From Desulfonema limicola (GTDB lineage Bacteria > Desulfobacterota > Desulfobacteria > Desulfobacterales > Desulfosalsimonadaceae): a stretch of DNA of 5,226 nt. Numbering within the stretch: position 1 is the stretch's first letter; every line of letters begins with the position of its first letter. A program made the translations under genes and the position numbers. The notes beneath the pieces were generated by a model that was not told the DNA's origin, did not search any database, and was given only the letters and a program-made list of their open reading frames with translations. Of the stretch, positions 1 through 5,226 are shown piece by piece. The stretch is taken from contig DYLE01000172.1 in the NCBI GenBank assembly GCA_020722245.1, positions 1 through 5,226 on the forward strand, written 5' to 3'.

Positions 1-1238
1 CCGCCTTAAAAAAAGCTCGGGGGCTGGAGCGTGCGCTCGATTTTCGGTCGTGGACCAGCGGGCGCAAAGACCTGACCGACCTCCCCCTGATGACCATTGA
101 CGGCCAGGGAACGCTTGATTTTGACGACGCCATCAGCATGCAGGCGGAAAACGGCTGTTATCAGGTGGGGGTGCATATCGCGGACGTAGCGGCCTGCATT
201 CAAAAAGAAGATGACATGGATTTCGGGATTGCCGAGCGCGGGACCTCCATCTACATGCCGGATATGAAAATCCCCATGCTGCCGTCTATCATTTCCGAAG
301 GACTTTGCAGCCTCAAGGCCGGCGAGGTCCGGCCGGCCATCAGTATTTTTTTTAAGGTCAGCCGGGATGCGGAGGTTTTTGAGTCCCGAATCGTTCCTTC
401 CATTATCCGTGTAAAGCAGCAGCTGACTTACAATCATGTGGATACCCTTGCGGATTCGGATGAGACCATTCAGGCGCTGTGTGAGCTTGCGGCTCATTTC
501 AGAAAGCGGCGGCTCGAGGCCGGGGGCATCCTGATATCCCTTCCGGAGGTCACGATCCGGGTGTTTGAGACCGGAGAGATCAGCGTGAAACGATTTGACA
601 AGGAAGCGCCCAGCCGCCTGCTGGTTTCGGAGATGATGATCATGGCCAACTGGCTGATGGCCCGGTTCCTGTCCGAGCACGCCATGCCAGCGGTTTTCAG
701 GTCCCAACCGGAGCCCAAAGCCAGGCTTTACGGCCCCCGGGAGGAAGGGGGCCTGTTCCAGACCTGGATGCAGCGGCGTCAGCTCAGCCGTGTGGTTATC
801 GATGCCCTTCCGAATTCCCATTCGGGACTGGGGCTGAACGTCTATGTCACCGCGACATCCCCCATCCGTAAGTATTTCGACCTGGTCACCCAGCGCCAGA
901 TAAGGGGATGCCTCGGCCTGGAAACCCCCTATACCCGCGCGGAGATCGAGCATATCATTCAGGTGATGGAAGAGCCCCTGTCCCGCGCGATGACGGTTCA
1001 GTACCGCCGGCATCGGTACTGGCTGCTGAGGTACCTGGAAAAGATGACCGGAACCAAAACTGAAGCGGTGGTGCTGGAACAACGCCGGGACAGGCATGTG
1101 ATCCTTTTAACCGAGTATCTGATTGAATGCCGGCTTCCGGCATCCGGCAACTGGAACCTGCAGCCCGGAGACATGCTGCGGGTGATCATTGACCGGGTCG
1201 ATGCCAGGCGCGACTTGCTGGCGGTTACCCTGGGGTAG
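1..1238 (+). CDS. RNase II/RNB-family 3'-5' exoribonuclease, C-terminal part (5' end outside window)
   Basis: The frame is open from the left edge (first whole codon at 3) and gives 411 residues before the TAG stop. It covers most of the RNB catalytic domain of hydrolytic exoribonucleases that degrade single-stranded RNA from the 3' end. The catalytic acidic signature TIDGQGTLDFDDA lies at 93-131, with all four Mg-binding aspartates in the family spacing (codons at 99, 117, 123 and 126). Further RNB hallmarks are GTSIYMP with PMLP and LCSL (about 241-312), the EMMIMAN helix (about 630-650), FRSQPEP, and TSPIRKYFDL near 855-884, which carries the conserved arginine of the active site. The position usually occupied by His in the following helix (xHR) reads TQR here. 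The last 65 or so residues could form a short OB/S1-like RNA-binding fold, but no clean S1 motif is visible. The N-terminal RNA-binding part is outside the window, so RNase R, RNase II and Zam-like members cannot be told apart and no symbol is given. Pyruvate kinase follows after 34 bp. Confidence 0.92.
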   Translation, partial: ALKKARGLERALDFRSWTSGRKDLTDLPLMTIDGQGTLDFDDAISMQAENGCYQVGVHIADVAACIQKEDDMDFGIAERGTSIYMPDMKIPMLPSIISEGLCSLKAGEVRPAISIFFKVSRDAEVFESRIVPSIIRVKQQLTYNHVDTLADSDETIQALCELAAHFRKRRLEAGGILISLPEVTIRVFETGEISVKRFDKEAPSRLLVSEMMIMANWLMARFLSEHAMPAVFRSQPEPKARLYGPREEGGLFQTWMQRRQLSRVVIDALPNSHSGLGLNVYVTATSPIRKYFDLVTQRQIRGCLGLETPYTRAEIEHIIQVMEEPLSRAMTVQYRRHRYWLLRYLEKMTGTKTEAVVLEQRRDRHVILLTEYLIECRLPASGNWNLQPGDMLRVIIDRVDARRDLLAVTLG

Positions 1239-1254
1239 GTTTTTATGCCCTGAC

Positions 1255-1267
1255 GGAAAGAATGGAA
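1255..1267 (+). promoter_or_regulatory. Purine-rich ribosome-binding region of pyk
   Basis: GGAAAG at 1255-1260 and a weaker GGAAAA at 1264-1269 precede the ATG at 1273. Neither matches the full GGAGG consensus, and the spacing is 12 or 3 nt respectively. Support for the start comes mainly from the conserved N-terminal protein sequence. Confidence 0.4.
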
Positions 1268-1272
1268 AAAAC

Positions 1273-2673
1273 ATGGCCCGAACAAAAATCGTATGCACCA
1301 TCGGTCCGTCGAGTGATTCCGAGGCCGTCATCGAGGCCATGATGGCGGCGGGGATGAACGTCGCCCGTTTGAATTTTTCCCACGGCACACACGAGGAACA
1401 TGCCCAGCGGATCGAGAGGATTCGAAGGATTTCCCAGAGGGCGAACCTGCCGGTGGCGATTTTGCAGGATTTGTGCGGTCCCAAGATCCGGGTCGGGCAT
1501 ATCGATCCGCCGGGCATCCGGCTGACCCCGGGCGACACCCTGATTTTAACCGCCGGCGAGACTGATCTTTCCACCAACCAGGTATCGGTGTCCTATTCAG
1601 GGTTGCCCGCCGAGGTTTGCCTGGGGGATGTGATTCTTCTGGCCGACGGCATGATGGAGCTGGTGGTCAGGCATAAAACCATCAGCAACATCTACTGCGA
1701 TGTGGTCACCGGCGGAACCCTGACCTCCCATAAGGGGATCAACCTGCCCTCGGGAACGATCAAGGCGCCTTCCCTTACGGAAAAGGACAGGGCGGACCTG
1801 GCCTTCGGTCTTGATCACGGCGTGGATTATGTGGCGCTGTCTTTTGTCAGAAGGGCGGTGGATGTCATGGCCGCCAAGGAGATCATCCGCAAGGCCGGAA
1901 AGAACACCCCGGTCATCGCCAAGATCGAAAAGCACGAGGCCTTAGACAATATCGATGAAATCATGGCCGTGTCGGACGGGATCATGGTGGCCCGGGGGGA
2001 CCTGGGGGTGGAGATTCCTCTTGAGAACGTCCCGATCATTCAGAAGATGCTGGTAAAAAAGGCCAATCAGGCGGGAAAACCGGTGATCATCGCCACCCAG
2101 ATGCTGCGCTCCATGGTGGAATCCCCGCGGCCCACCCGGGCCGAGGCGAATGATGTCGCCAACGCCGTGCTGGACGGGGCGGACGCCCTGATGCTTTCCG
2201 AGGAAACCGCCAGCGGGGCCTATCCGGAAAAGGCCGTGGCGTACATGGCGCGGATCGCCGAGAAAACCGAGGAGAGTTATCCGTATGCGCTCTATGATTT
2301 TGCCTCGGAAACCCGGGTTTCCGAGTCCGTGGCCTACGCCGCCTGCATCCTGGCGGATCATCTGAACGCGGCCGCGGTCATCGCCACCACCCAATCGGGG
2401 TTTACGGCCATGCAGGTCTCCCGCTGCCGTCCCAAAACAAAAATCATCGCGCTTTCCCCGGATGCCGCTGCGGTGCGGCGTATGGCGCTTTACTGGGGAT
2501 GCCTGCCGAGTCTGGTGCCCCACACCGATGTCATCGATGAGATGTTTGATGAGGCCGTGGAGGCCGCGCTTTCAACAGGGCATGTCCAGAAGGACGATCT
2601 CGTGGTCATCACCTCCGGCCATCCCCTCTGGCAGTCCGGAACCACCAACATGATCAAGGTGCGCCGGCTTTAA
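1273..2673 (+). CDS. pyk: Pyruvate kinase
   Basis: This 466-residue cytoplasmic enzyme converts phosphoenolpyruvate and ADP to pyruvate and ATP. Its length is typical of bacterial pyruvate kinases. The start MARTKIVCTIGPSS is the classic N terminus. The frame is open further upstream into the exoribonuclease, but those codons resemble nothing in the family. Visible motifs are NVARLNFSHG (residues 29-38, phosphate and monovalent-cation ligands R32, N34, S36), GPKIRVG (69-75) leading into the B domain, and the active-site signature AKIEKHEAL with catalytic K217 and metal ligand E219. ARGDLGVE carries the second metal ligand D243. IATQMLRSM and PTRAEANDVANAV, then MLSEETASGAYP, complete the barrel. 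The C-terminal allosteric domain (about 355-466) has TQSGFTAMQVSRCRP and ends with the usual GTTNMIKV segment. No key residue is missing. The 34-bp gap from the gene upstream and the lack of an obvious promoter suggest co-transcription. The allosteric effector cannot be read from the sequence. Confidence 0.97.
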   Translation: MARTKIVCTIGPSSDSEAVIEAMMAAGMNVARLNFSHGTHEEHAQRIERIRRISQRANLPVAILQDLCGPKIRVGHIDPPGIRLTPGDTLILTAGETDLSTNQVSVSYSGLPAEVCLGDVILLADGMMELVVRHKTISNIYCDVVTGGTLTSHKGINLPSGTIKAPSLTEKDRADLAFGLDHGVDYVALSFVRRAVDVMAAKEIIRKAGKNTPVIAKIEKHEALDNIDEIMAVSDGIMVARGDLGVEIPLENVPIIQKMLVKKANQAGKPVIIATQMLRSMVESPRPTRAEANDVANAVLDGADALMLSEETASGAYPEKAVAYMARIAEKTEESYPYALYDFASETRVSESVAYAACILADHLNAAAVIATTQSGFTAMQVSRCRPKTKIIALSPDAAAVRRMALYWGCLPSLVPHTDVIDEMFDEAVEAALSTGHVQKDDLVVITSGHPLWQSGTTNMIKVRRL

Positions 2674-2726
2674 GGGTAGTTATCGACATGCTGCACTGTC
2701 AATGGATCTTTCAAAAGTGAAGAACG

Positions 2727-2745
2727 TGGCCTTCACCGGTGGCCA
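2727..2745. repeat. Small inverted repeat in the pyk-hicA gap
   Basis: TGGCC (2727-2731) and GGCCA (2741-2745) form a 5-bp stem around a 9-base loop. That loop overlaps a perfect 8-bp palindrome, CACCGGTG (2734-2741). No run of T follows, so this is not a convincing Rho-independent terminator. The rest of the gap from 2674 to about 2809 shows no gene and no other clear signal. Confidence 0.3.
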
Positions 2746-2809
2746 TGGAGCGCAGCGGAATTGACATCCGAGTGAAAGGCAAGGTTATCCAAAACTTCCA
2801 TCATCTATA

Positions 2810-2838
2810 TTGACAAACCCCTCTACAATGTGTATAAA
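2810..2838 (+). promoter_or_regulatory. Sigma-70-type promoter of hicAB
   Basis: A perfect -35 box TTGACA (2810-2815) is followed after exactly 17 bp by TATAAA (2833-2838), one mismatch from the -10 consensus. Transcription would be expected to begin around 2844-2847, at or just before the hicA ATG at 2847. There is no room for a ribosome-binding site, so the predicted hicA message is leaderless. This is the strongest promoter match seen in the window. Confidence 0.8.
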
Positions 2839-2844
2839 TACACA
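2829..2844. promoter_or_regulatory. Candidate HicB operator (inverted repeat over the -10 box)
   Basis: TGTGTAT (2829-2835) and ATACACA (2838-2844) are exact reverse complements separated by AA, making a 16-bp near-perfect dyad. It covers the entire -10 box and reaches to within 2 bp of the hicA start codon. Protein bound here would block RNA polymerase. The downstream HicB has a C-terminal ribbon-helix-helix domain, and such HicB proteins are known to autorepress their own operon. Assigning this site to HicB is an inference from position and symmetry. Confidence 0.6.
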
Positions 2845-2846
2845 CT

Positions 2847-3035
2847 ATGGACAGCCGGAAAATCATTCAAATCCTCAAACAAAACGGCTGGTATGAATTC
2901 GACAAAGTTGGCTCTCATATCCAATTTCGGCATCCACAAATAAAAGGGCGTGTCACTGTGCCACACCCTAAAAAGAATATACCGATAGGCACATTAAAGA
3001 GCATCGAGCGCCAGTCGGGAATTAAATTCAAGTGA
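2847..3035 (+). CDS. hicA: HicA-family mRNA interferase toxin
   Basis: This 62-residue protein is typical in length for HicA (YcfA-like), a toxin with a double-stranded-RNA-binding-like fold. HicA cleaves mRNA independently of the ribosome and is neutralised by HicB. Visible signatures are the N-terminal helix MDSRKIIQILKQNGWY, the core GSHIQFRHP (residues 22-30) with the catalytic histidine H24, then VTVPHPKK (36-43) and IPIGTLKSIERQSGI (45-59), which is the usual C-terminal segment. The catalytic His is intact, so the toxin should be active. An in-frame TAA at 2835-2837 excludes a start further upstream, so ATG 2847 is the first possible start. It has no Shine-Dalgarno sequence and sits about where transcription should begin. 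hicB follows after 9 bp, the standard toxin-first order of hicAB operons. The codons are more AT-rich than in pyk or the purine genes. Confidence 0.93.
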   Translation: MDSRKIIQILKQNGWYEFDKVGSHIQFRHPQIKGRVTVPHPKKNIPIGTLKSIERQSGIKFK

Positions 3036-3037
3036 GG
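3032..3037 (+). promoter_or_regulatory. Ribosome-binding site of hicB, overlapping the hicA stop codon
   Basis: GTGAGG includes the hicA TGA stop and lies 7 nt before the hicB ATG. This is a good Shine-Dalgarno sequence, in contrast to hicA, which has none. The difference would favour antitoxin over toxin synthesis from the shared message, and ribosomes ending on hicA could reinitiate on hicB. Confidence 0.65.
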
Positions 3038-3044
3038 CGACATC

Positions 3045-3461
3045 ATGACAAATTATATAGCTATTGTTCATAAAGAGGCCAAAACTGATTTTGGCGTTTC
3101 TTTTCCAGATTTTCCTGGCTGTATCACCGCTGGGCAAACCGTGGACGAAGCCAAGGATTTAGCCCAAGAGGCGCTCGCCCTTCATGTTAAAGGAATGATT
3201 GAAGACGGCGATGAACTACCGGCTCCATCCAAACTTGAAGATATCATGGCCGATGCGGACTACGCTGATGCCGTCGCCTATCTGGTAGTTTCTATTCCGG
3301 ATACCAAACCTCGCACTGTAAGGGTCAATATTACTGTACCAGAGATGACCCTTAAGCAAATTGATGCGGCAGCCAAAAAAAAGAGAATGTCAAGATCCTC
3401 CTTTCTCGTTCATCTCGCACAGAATGCGATTCATTCAAACCAATCGCAGCCATCGGCATAA
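3045..3461 (+). CDS. hicB: HicB-family antitoxin with C-terminal ribbon-helix-helix domain
   Basis: This 138-residue protein is the cognate antitoxin of HicA. Residues about 1-65 form the degraded RNase H-like HicB fold, with FGVSFPDFPGCITAGQTVDEA (residues 16-36, quoted here as FGVSFPDFPGC then ITAGQTVDEA) followed by the helix AQEALALHVKGMIEDG and the proline-rich LPAPS. In this family that part masks the HicA active site. Residues about 90-130 read RTVRVNITVPEMTL then KQIDAAAKKKRMSRSSFL, a beta strand plus two helices typical of a ribbon-helix-helix DNA-binding domain rather than the helix-turn-helix seen in some other HicB proteins. The complex is therefore likely to repress its own promoter, probably through the dyad over the hicA -10 box. 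The start is supported by the GTGAGG ribosome-binding site 7 nt upstream. Both domains look complete, so the pair should be functional. Confidence 0.93.
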   Translation: MTNYIAIVHKEAKTDFGVSFPDFPGCITAGQTVDEAKDLAQEALALHVKGMIEDGDELPAPSKLEDIMADADYADAVAYLVVSIPDTKPRTVRVNITVPEMTLKQIDAAAKKKRMSRSSFLVHLAQNAIHSNQSQPSA

Positions 3462-3477
3462 CATATTGGAATTGGGG

Positions 3478-3544
3478 ACGTCCTTCACATTTTTACATTT
3501 GCATAGCAGCCCTTCAAAAATAAACAAGGAAAATGTGGAGACGT
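3478..3544. repeat. Imperfect inverted repeat just after hicB, possible REP/MITE-like element
   Basis: ACGTC (3478-3482) plus CACATTTT (3486-3493) on the left are the reverse complement of AAAATGTG (3530-3537) plus GACGT (3540-3544) on the right. That is 13 paired bases with a 3/2-nt internal bulge, enclosing a 36-base loop. The left arm begins inside TTGGGGACGTCC, which itself holds the 8-bp palindrome GGACGTCC (3476-3483). It starts 16 bp after the hicB stop. The arms are too AT-rich and the loop too large for a typical terminator. A short palindromic mobile element is an inference. Confidence 0.45.
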
Positions 3545-3621
3545 ATATCATACCTGCCACAAGATGCAGGGCCAAATTTTTCCTTTTGAGCGCAGCTTTC
3601 AATAGCTTTCCAACATCTTTT

Positions 3622-3636
3622 TTCAAAATTTTTGAA
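3622..3636. repeat. 7+7 bp AT-rich inverted repeat
   Basis: TTCAAAA (3622-3628) and TTTTGAA (3630-3636) are separated by one base, with a short run of T before them. Fourteen bases downstream of its left arm's end lies the perfect palindrome TCAATATATTGA (3639-3650). These could be weak bidirectional termination or protein-binding sites, or simply products of the AT-rich composition. Confidence 0.3.
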
Positions 3637-3718
3637 CCTCAATATATTGAAAAGCCTCAAGACCAAAAACCGGTGACGAAAAGCTTTTGGCTGCGCGCAT
3701 AACATTTTTAACACCCTG

Positions 3719-4969
3719 TTAATGCTTGAAGCTCCGCTGCCCGGTGAACACCATGGTGGCCCCGGCCGCGTTGCAGGCCTCGATGACCTGATGGTCGTTC
3801 AGCGCGCCTCCGGGTTGCACCACCGCGGTGACCCCTTCCCGAAGCCCCACGTCCACTCCGTCCCTGAAAGGGAAAAACGCATCGCTGACCATGGTGGCGC
3901 CGATCAGTCCGCCCTTCTCCCGGCGAACCCGATCATCGATGTCTTTTTTTTCTTCTTCATTTGAAAGCTCATGGTAGGGGATGCCGTGCGCCTCAAAGCA
4001 GTATCGGTCCGCAAGCTTTCGGTAGGCCTTGTCCCTGGCGATTTCCGCAACCCCCACCCGGTCCTGCTCGCCGGTGCCGATCCCCACGGATACCCCGTTT
4101 TTCACATAGATCACGGAGTTTGAGGTGATGCCGGATTCCAGCAGCCAGCCGAAGCGGATGTCCGCATATTCGGCCGCCGTGGGAAGCCGTTTGATTTTGT
4201 AGGTTTGTCCCCGATATTCACAGGATGCCGGAAGGAAATCCGTGTGGCTGCGGGCCTGAGGGACAAAAGACCACTGGGCGATGATCCCCCCGTCGATGAG
4301 GGTTTTAAACTCCACCACCCGTTTCGCCACAAAGGACTGAAGCTTTTCAATCGCCTTGATTCGAATCACCCTTAAGTTTTTACGGGCGGCTAAAATAGCA
4401 AACGCCCCTTCTTCAAAATCAGGGGCCACGATCACCTCGGCGTATTGTTGCGCGATGGCTTCGGCTGTGGCCTTGTCTAAGGGCCGGTTGACCGCGATGC
4501 ATCCGCCGAAGGCCGCAACCCGGTCCGCCATGTAGGCCTTGTGGTAGGCCTGCTCCAGGGAATCGGAGATGGCCGCGCCGCAGGGGTTGTTGTGCTTGAC
4601 GATGATGGCCGCCGGGGTTTCGGAAAAGTAGCGAAGGATGTTTAAGGCGTTGTCCGCGTCCGTCAGGTTGGTTTTGCCCGGGTGCTTTCCGGATTGAAGC
4701 AGCTCGATGTCTGAAACCAGGTATTGACCGGGTTGAATGGTCTCAACCTCTCCCAGGACCAGGTTCCCGTTGACCAGACGGTAGAGGGCCGCCTCCTGGC
4801 CCGGGTTTTCGCCGTAGCGCAGCCCCTTTCGCACGTTGTCAATGATCCAGTCAACTTTTTCATAGATCAGGGTCTGCCGCCTGTCGCCTTCAATAAAATG
4901 GATTTCCATTTTCGAAGGAAAGTGGTCGTCCATGATGGTTTTATACATCTGTTTTAAGTCCTGGGACAT
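3719..4969 (-). CDS. purH: Stand-alone AICAR formyltransferase (C-terminal half of canonical PurH)
   Basis: This 416-residue cytoplasmic enzyme is expected to transfer a formyl group from 10-formyltetrahydrofolate to AICAR, giving FAICAR in the penultimate step of IMP synthesis. The motifs are those of the PurH formyltransferase domain: LRYGENPGQ (residues 50-58), IIVKHNNPCGAA with the catalytic Lys-His pair K125-H126, AAFGG (152-156), ITSNSVIYVKNGVSVGIGTG, SDAFFPFRDGVDVG, VVQPGGALNDHQVIEA and the C-terminal RSFKH. The first 50 or so residues are not part of the usual domain. The start is ATG at 4967-4969, preceded 5 nt away by GGAGG (4975-4979 on the opposite strand). A longer version from a TTG at 4999 is less likely because it bypasses this site. 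The usual His of the YGENPHQ motif is Gly here. The cyclohydrolase half of PurH is encoded by a separate frame 38 bp upstream, so the two steps are carried by two polypeptides that could still associate. Confidence 0.93.
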   Translation of the reverse strand: MSQDLKQMYKTIMDDHFPSKMEIHFIEGDRRQTLIYEKVDWIIDNVRKGLRYGENPGQEAALYRLVNGNLVLGEVETIQPGQYLVSDIELLQSGKHPGKTNLTDADNALNILRYFSETPAAIIVKHNNPCGAAISDSLEQAYHKAYMADRVAAFGGCIAVNRPLDKATAEAIAQQYAEVIVAPDFEEGAFAILAARKNLRVIRIKAIEKLQSFVAKRVVEFKTLIDGGIIAQWSFVPQARSHTDFLPASCEYRGQTYKIKRLPTAAEYADIRFGWLLESGITSNSVIYVKNGVSVGIGTGEQDRVGVAEIARDKAYRKLADRYCFEAHGIPYHELSNEEEKKDIDDRVRREKGGLIGATMVSDAFFPFRDGVDVGLREGVTAVVQPGGALNDHQVIEACNAAGATMVFTGQRSFKH

Positions 4970-4974
4970 GATTT

Positions 4975-4979
4975 CCTCC
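4975..4979 (-). promoter_or_regulatory. Ribosome-binding site deciding the formyltransferase start
   Basis: Read on the minus strand this is a perfect GGAGG five nucleotides before ATG 4969. It shows that the formyltransferase is translated as its own cistron rather than being the broken-off tail of a frameshifted bifunctional PurH. Confidence 0.85.
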
Positions 4980-5007
4980 GTTATGCGCTGAAGCTGCAAT
5001 ATGGGGT

Positions 5008-5226
5008 TTAAACAATGTTTGAGTAGCTGGTCTTCACCCTGTCAAAAAAGGCAGCATTCAAGTAATCGGCAATCGTCCGGTCATAGCTGGCGGTGTGGGC
5101 AAACGCCTTTTTGGCCAGATCAAACCGGGTGGCAAGACGGGTCATGCCGCTGTTTTTTTCAAGCTCGTCCAGAACCCTGGTGTAATCCGCGGGGTCCACC
5201 ACCGCGGCCACCCGTATAAAGTTTTT
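5008..5226 (-). CDS. IMP cyclohydrolase, C-terminal part (N-terminal half of canonical PurH; 5' end outside window)
   Basis: Seventy-two residues up to the TAA stop at 5008-5010 match the end of the PurH IMP cyclohydrolase domain (methylglyoxal-synthase-like fold), which closes FAICAR to IMP in the last step of de novo purine synthesis. Diagnostic stretches are KNFIRVAAVVDPADY at the visible start, LDELEKNSGMT, and RFDLAKKAFAHTASYD, which corresponds to the conserved RxxLAxKAFxHTAxYD block. The frame is open through the right edge, so the GTG at 5209-5211 is an internal valine and not the start. In ordinary PurH the chain continues straight into the formyltransferase. Here it ends about 17 residues after TASYD with DRVKTSYSNIV. 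The downstream formyltransferase gene lies 38 bp further on, on the same strand, and is most likely co-transcribed. Confidence 0.88.
   Translation of the reverse strand, partial: KNFIRVAAVVDPADYTRVLDELEKNSGMTRLATRFDLAKKAFAHTASYDRTIADYLNAAFFDRVKTSYSNIV

Larger units (their letters stand above)
3462..3718. other. AT-rich non-coding gap between convergent hicB and purine genes
   Basis: These 257 bp contain no open frame with recognisable protein similarity. They are clearly AT-richer than the flanking housekeeping genes and hold several inverted repeats: an imperfect long one at 3478-3544, TTCAAAA-T-TTTTGAA at 3622-3636, and the perfect 12-bp palindrome TCAATATATTGA at 3639-3650. Transcripts from both sides must end here, but no GC-rich stem followed by a T run is visible on either strand. 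Confidence 0.6.

Noticed and set aside
6..1097. A long open frame on the minus strand (363 codons) opposite the exoribonuclease
   Set aside because: It mirrors a strongly conserved RNB coding sequence on the plus strand. Its own translation is rich in His, Gly, Pro and Arg, with no recognisable domain, as expected for an antisense shadow in GC-rich DNA.
1189..1272. Extended N terminus for pyruvate kinase
   Set aside because: The frame is open upstream but overlaps the end of the exoribonuclease, and the extra 28 residues do not fit the family. MARTKIVCTIGP is the standard N terminus.
1942..2523. A 193-codon minus-strand frame inside pyk
   Set aside because: It lies wholly opposite conserved pyruvate kinase motifs, and its composition is typical of antisense shadow frames.
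2761..2790. A second promoter with TTGACA at 2761-2766
   Set aside because: No acceptable -10 box exists 16-18 bp downstream (TTATCC is a poor match). The second TTGACA at 2810 has a proper partner.
2748..3596. Nine-base direct repeat GAGCGCAGC at 2748-2756 and 3588-3596 flanking hicAB, as possible insertion ends
   Set aside because: One shared 9-mer between gaps of about 170 and 260 bases is easily expected by chance. The surrounding bases do not match, and no recombinase is present.
3361..3702. A 113-codon plus-strand frame overlapping the end of hicB
   Set aside because: It is out of frame with hicB, begins inside its ribbon-helix-helix coding part, runs through AT-rich palindromic DNA, and shows no domain or ribosome-binding site.
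4970..4999. Longer formyltransferase starting at TTG 4999
   Set aside because: It would overlap the GGAGG that sits 5 nt before ATG 4969. The ten extra residues have no family support.
4970..5010. PurH broken by a frameshift (pseudogene)
   Set aside because: The formyltransferase has its own strong ribosome-binding site and ATG. The cyclohydrolase ends cleanly after its conserved C-terminal block. No leftover linker coding sequence joins them in another frame.

Overview
The window most likely comes from a Desulfobacterota (deltaproteobacterial) chromosome. The core genes are fairly GC-rich. The organism guess rests on the look of the pyruvate kinase, the RNase II-family protein and especially the purine genes, where the two halves of PurH are separate cistrons. 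It was judged by eye without any database search, so the lineage is an inference.

Layout, left to right. (1) Positions 1-1238 (+) hold the C-terminal 411 residues of an RNase II/RNB-family 3'-5' exoribonuclease, open at the left edge. (2) Positions 1273-2673 (+) hold a complete 466-residue pyruvate kinase. It starts 34 bp after the exoribonuclease stop and is probably in the same transcript. (3) Positions 2674-3718 form a visibly AT-richer stretch containing a compact HicA-HicB type II toxin-antitoxin pair. A near-consensus promoter lies so close to the hicA ATG that the message should be leaderless. A 7+7 bp inverted repeat covers the -10 box and is a good candidate HicB operator. Downstream of hicB are about 257 bp of AT-rich non-coding DNA with several inverted repeats, one of which (3478-3544) looks like a small mobile or REP-like palindrome. 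(4) Positions 3719-4969 (-) hold a stand-alone AICAR formyltransferase (C-terminal half of canonical PurH). (5) Positions 5008-5226 (-) hold the C-terminal part of a separate IMP cyclohydrolase (N-terminal half of PurH), running off the right edge.

How the genes relate: the two left genes are housekeeping (RNA turnover and the last step of glycolysis). The two right genes catalyse the last two steps of de novo IMP synthesis and are transcribed as a pair toward the left. The two blocks converge, and the hicAB module sits between them. That is a low-cost insertion point, and its base composition suggests horizontal acquisition. No RNA genes, CRISPR arrays, intact insertion sequences or clear Rho-independent terminators were found.
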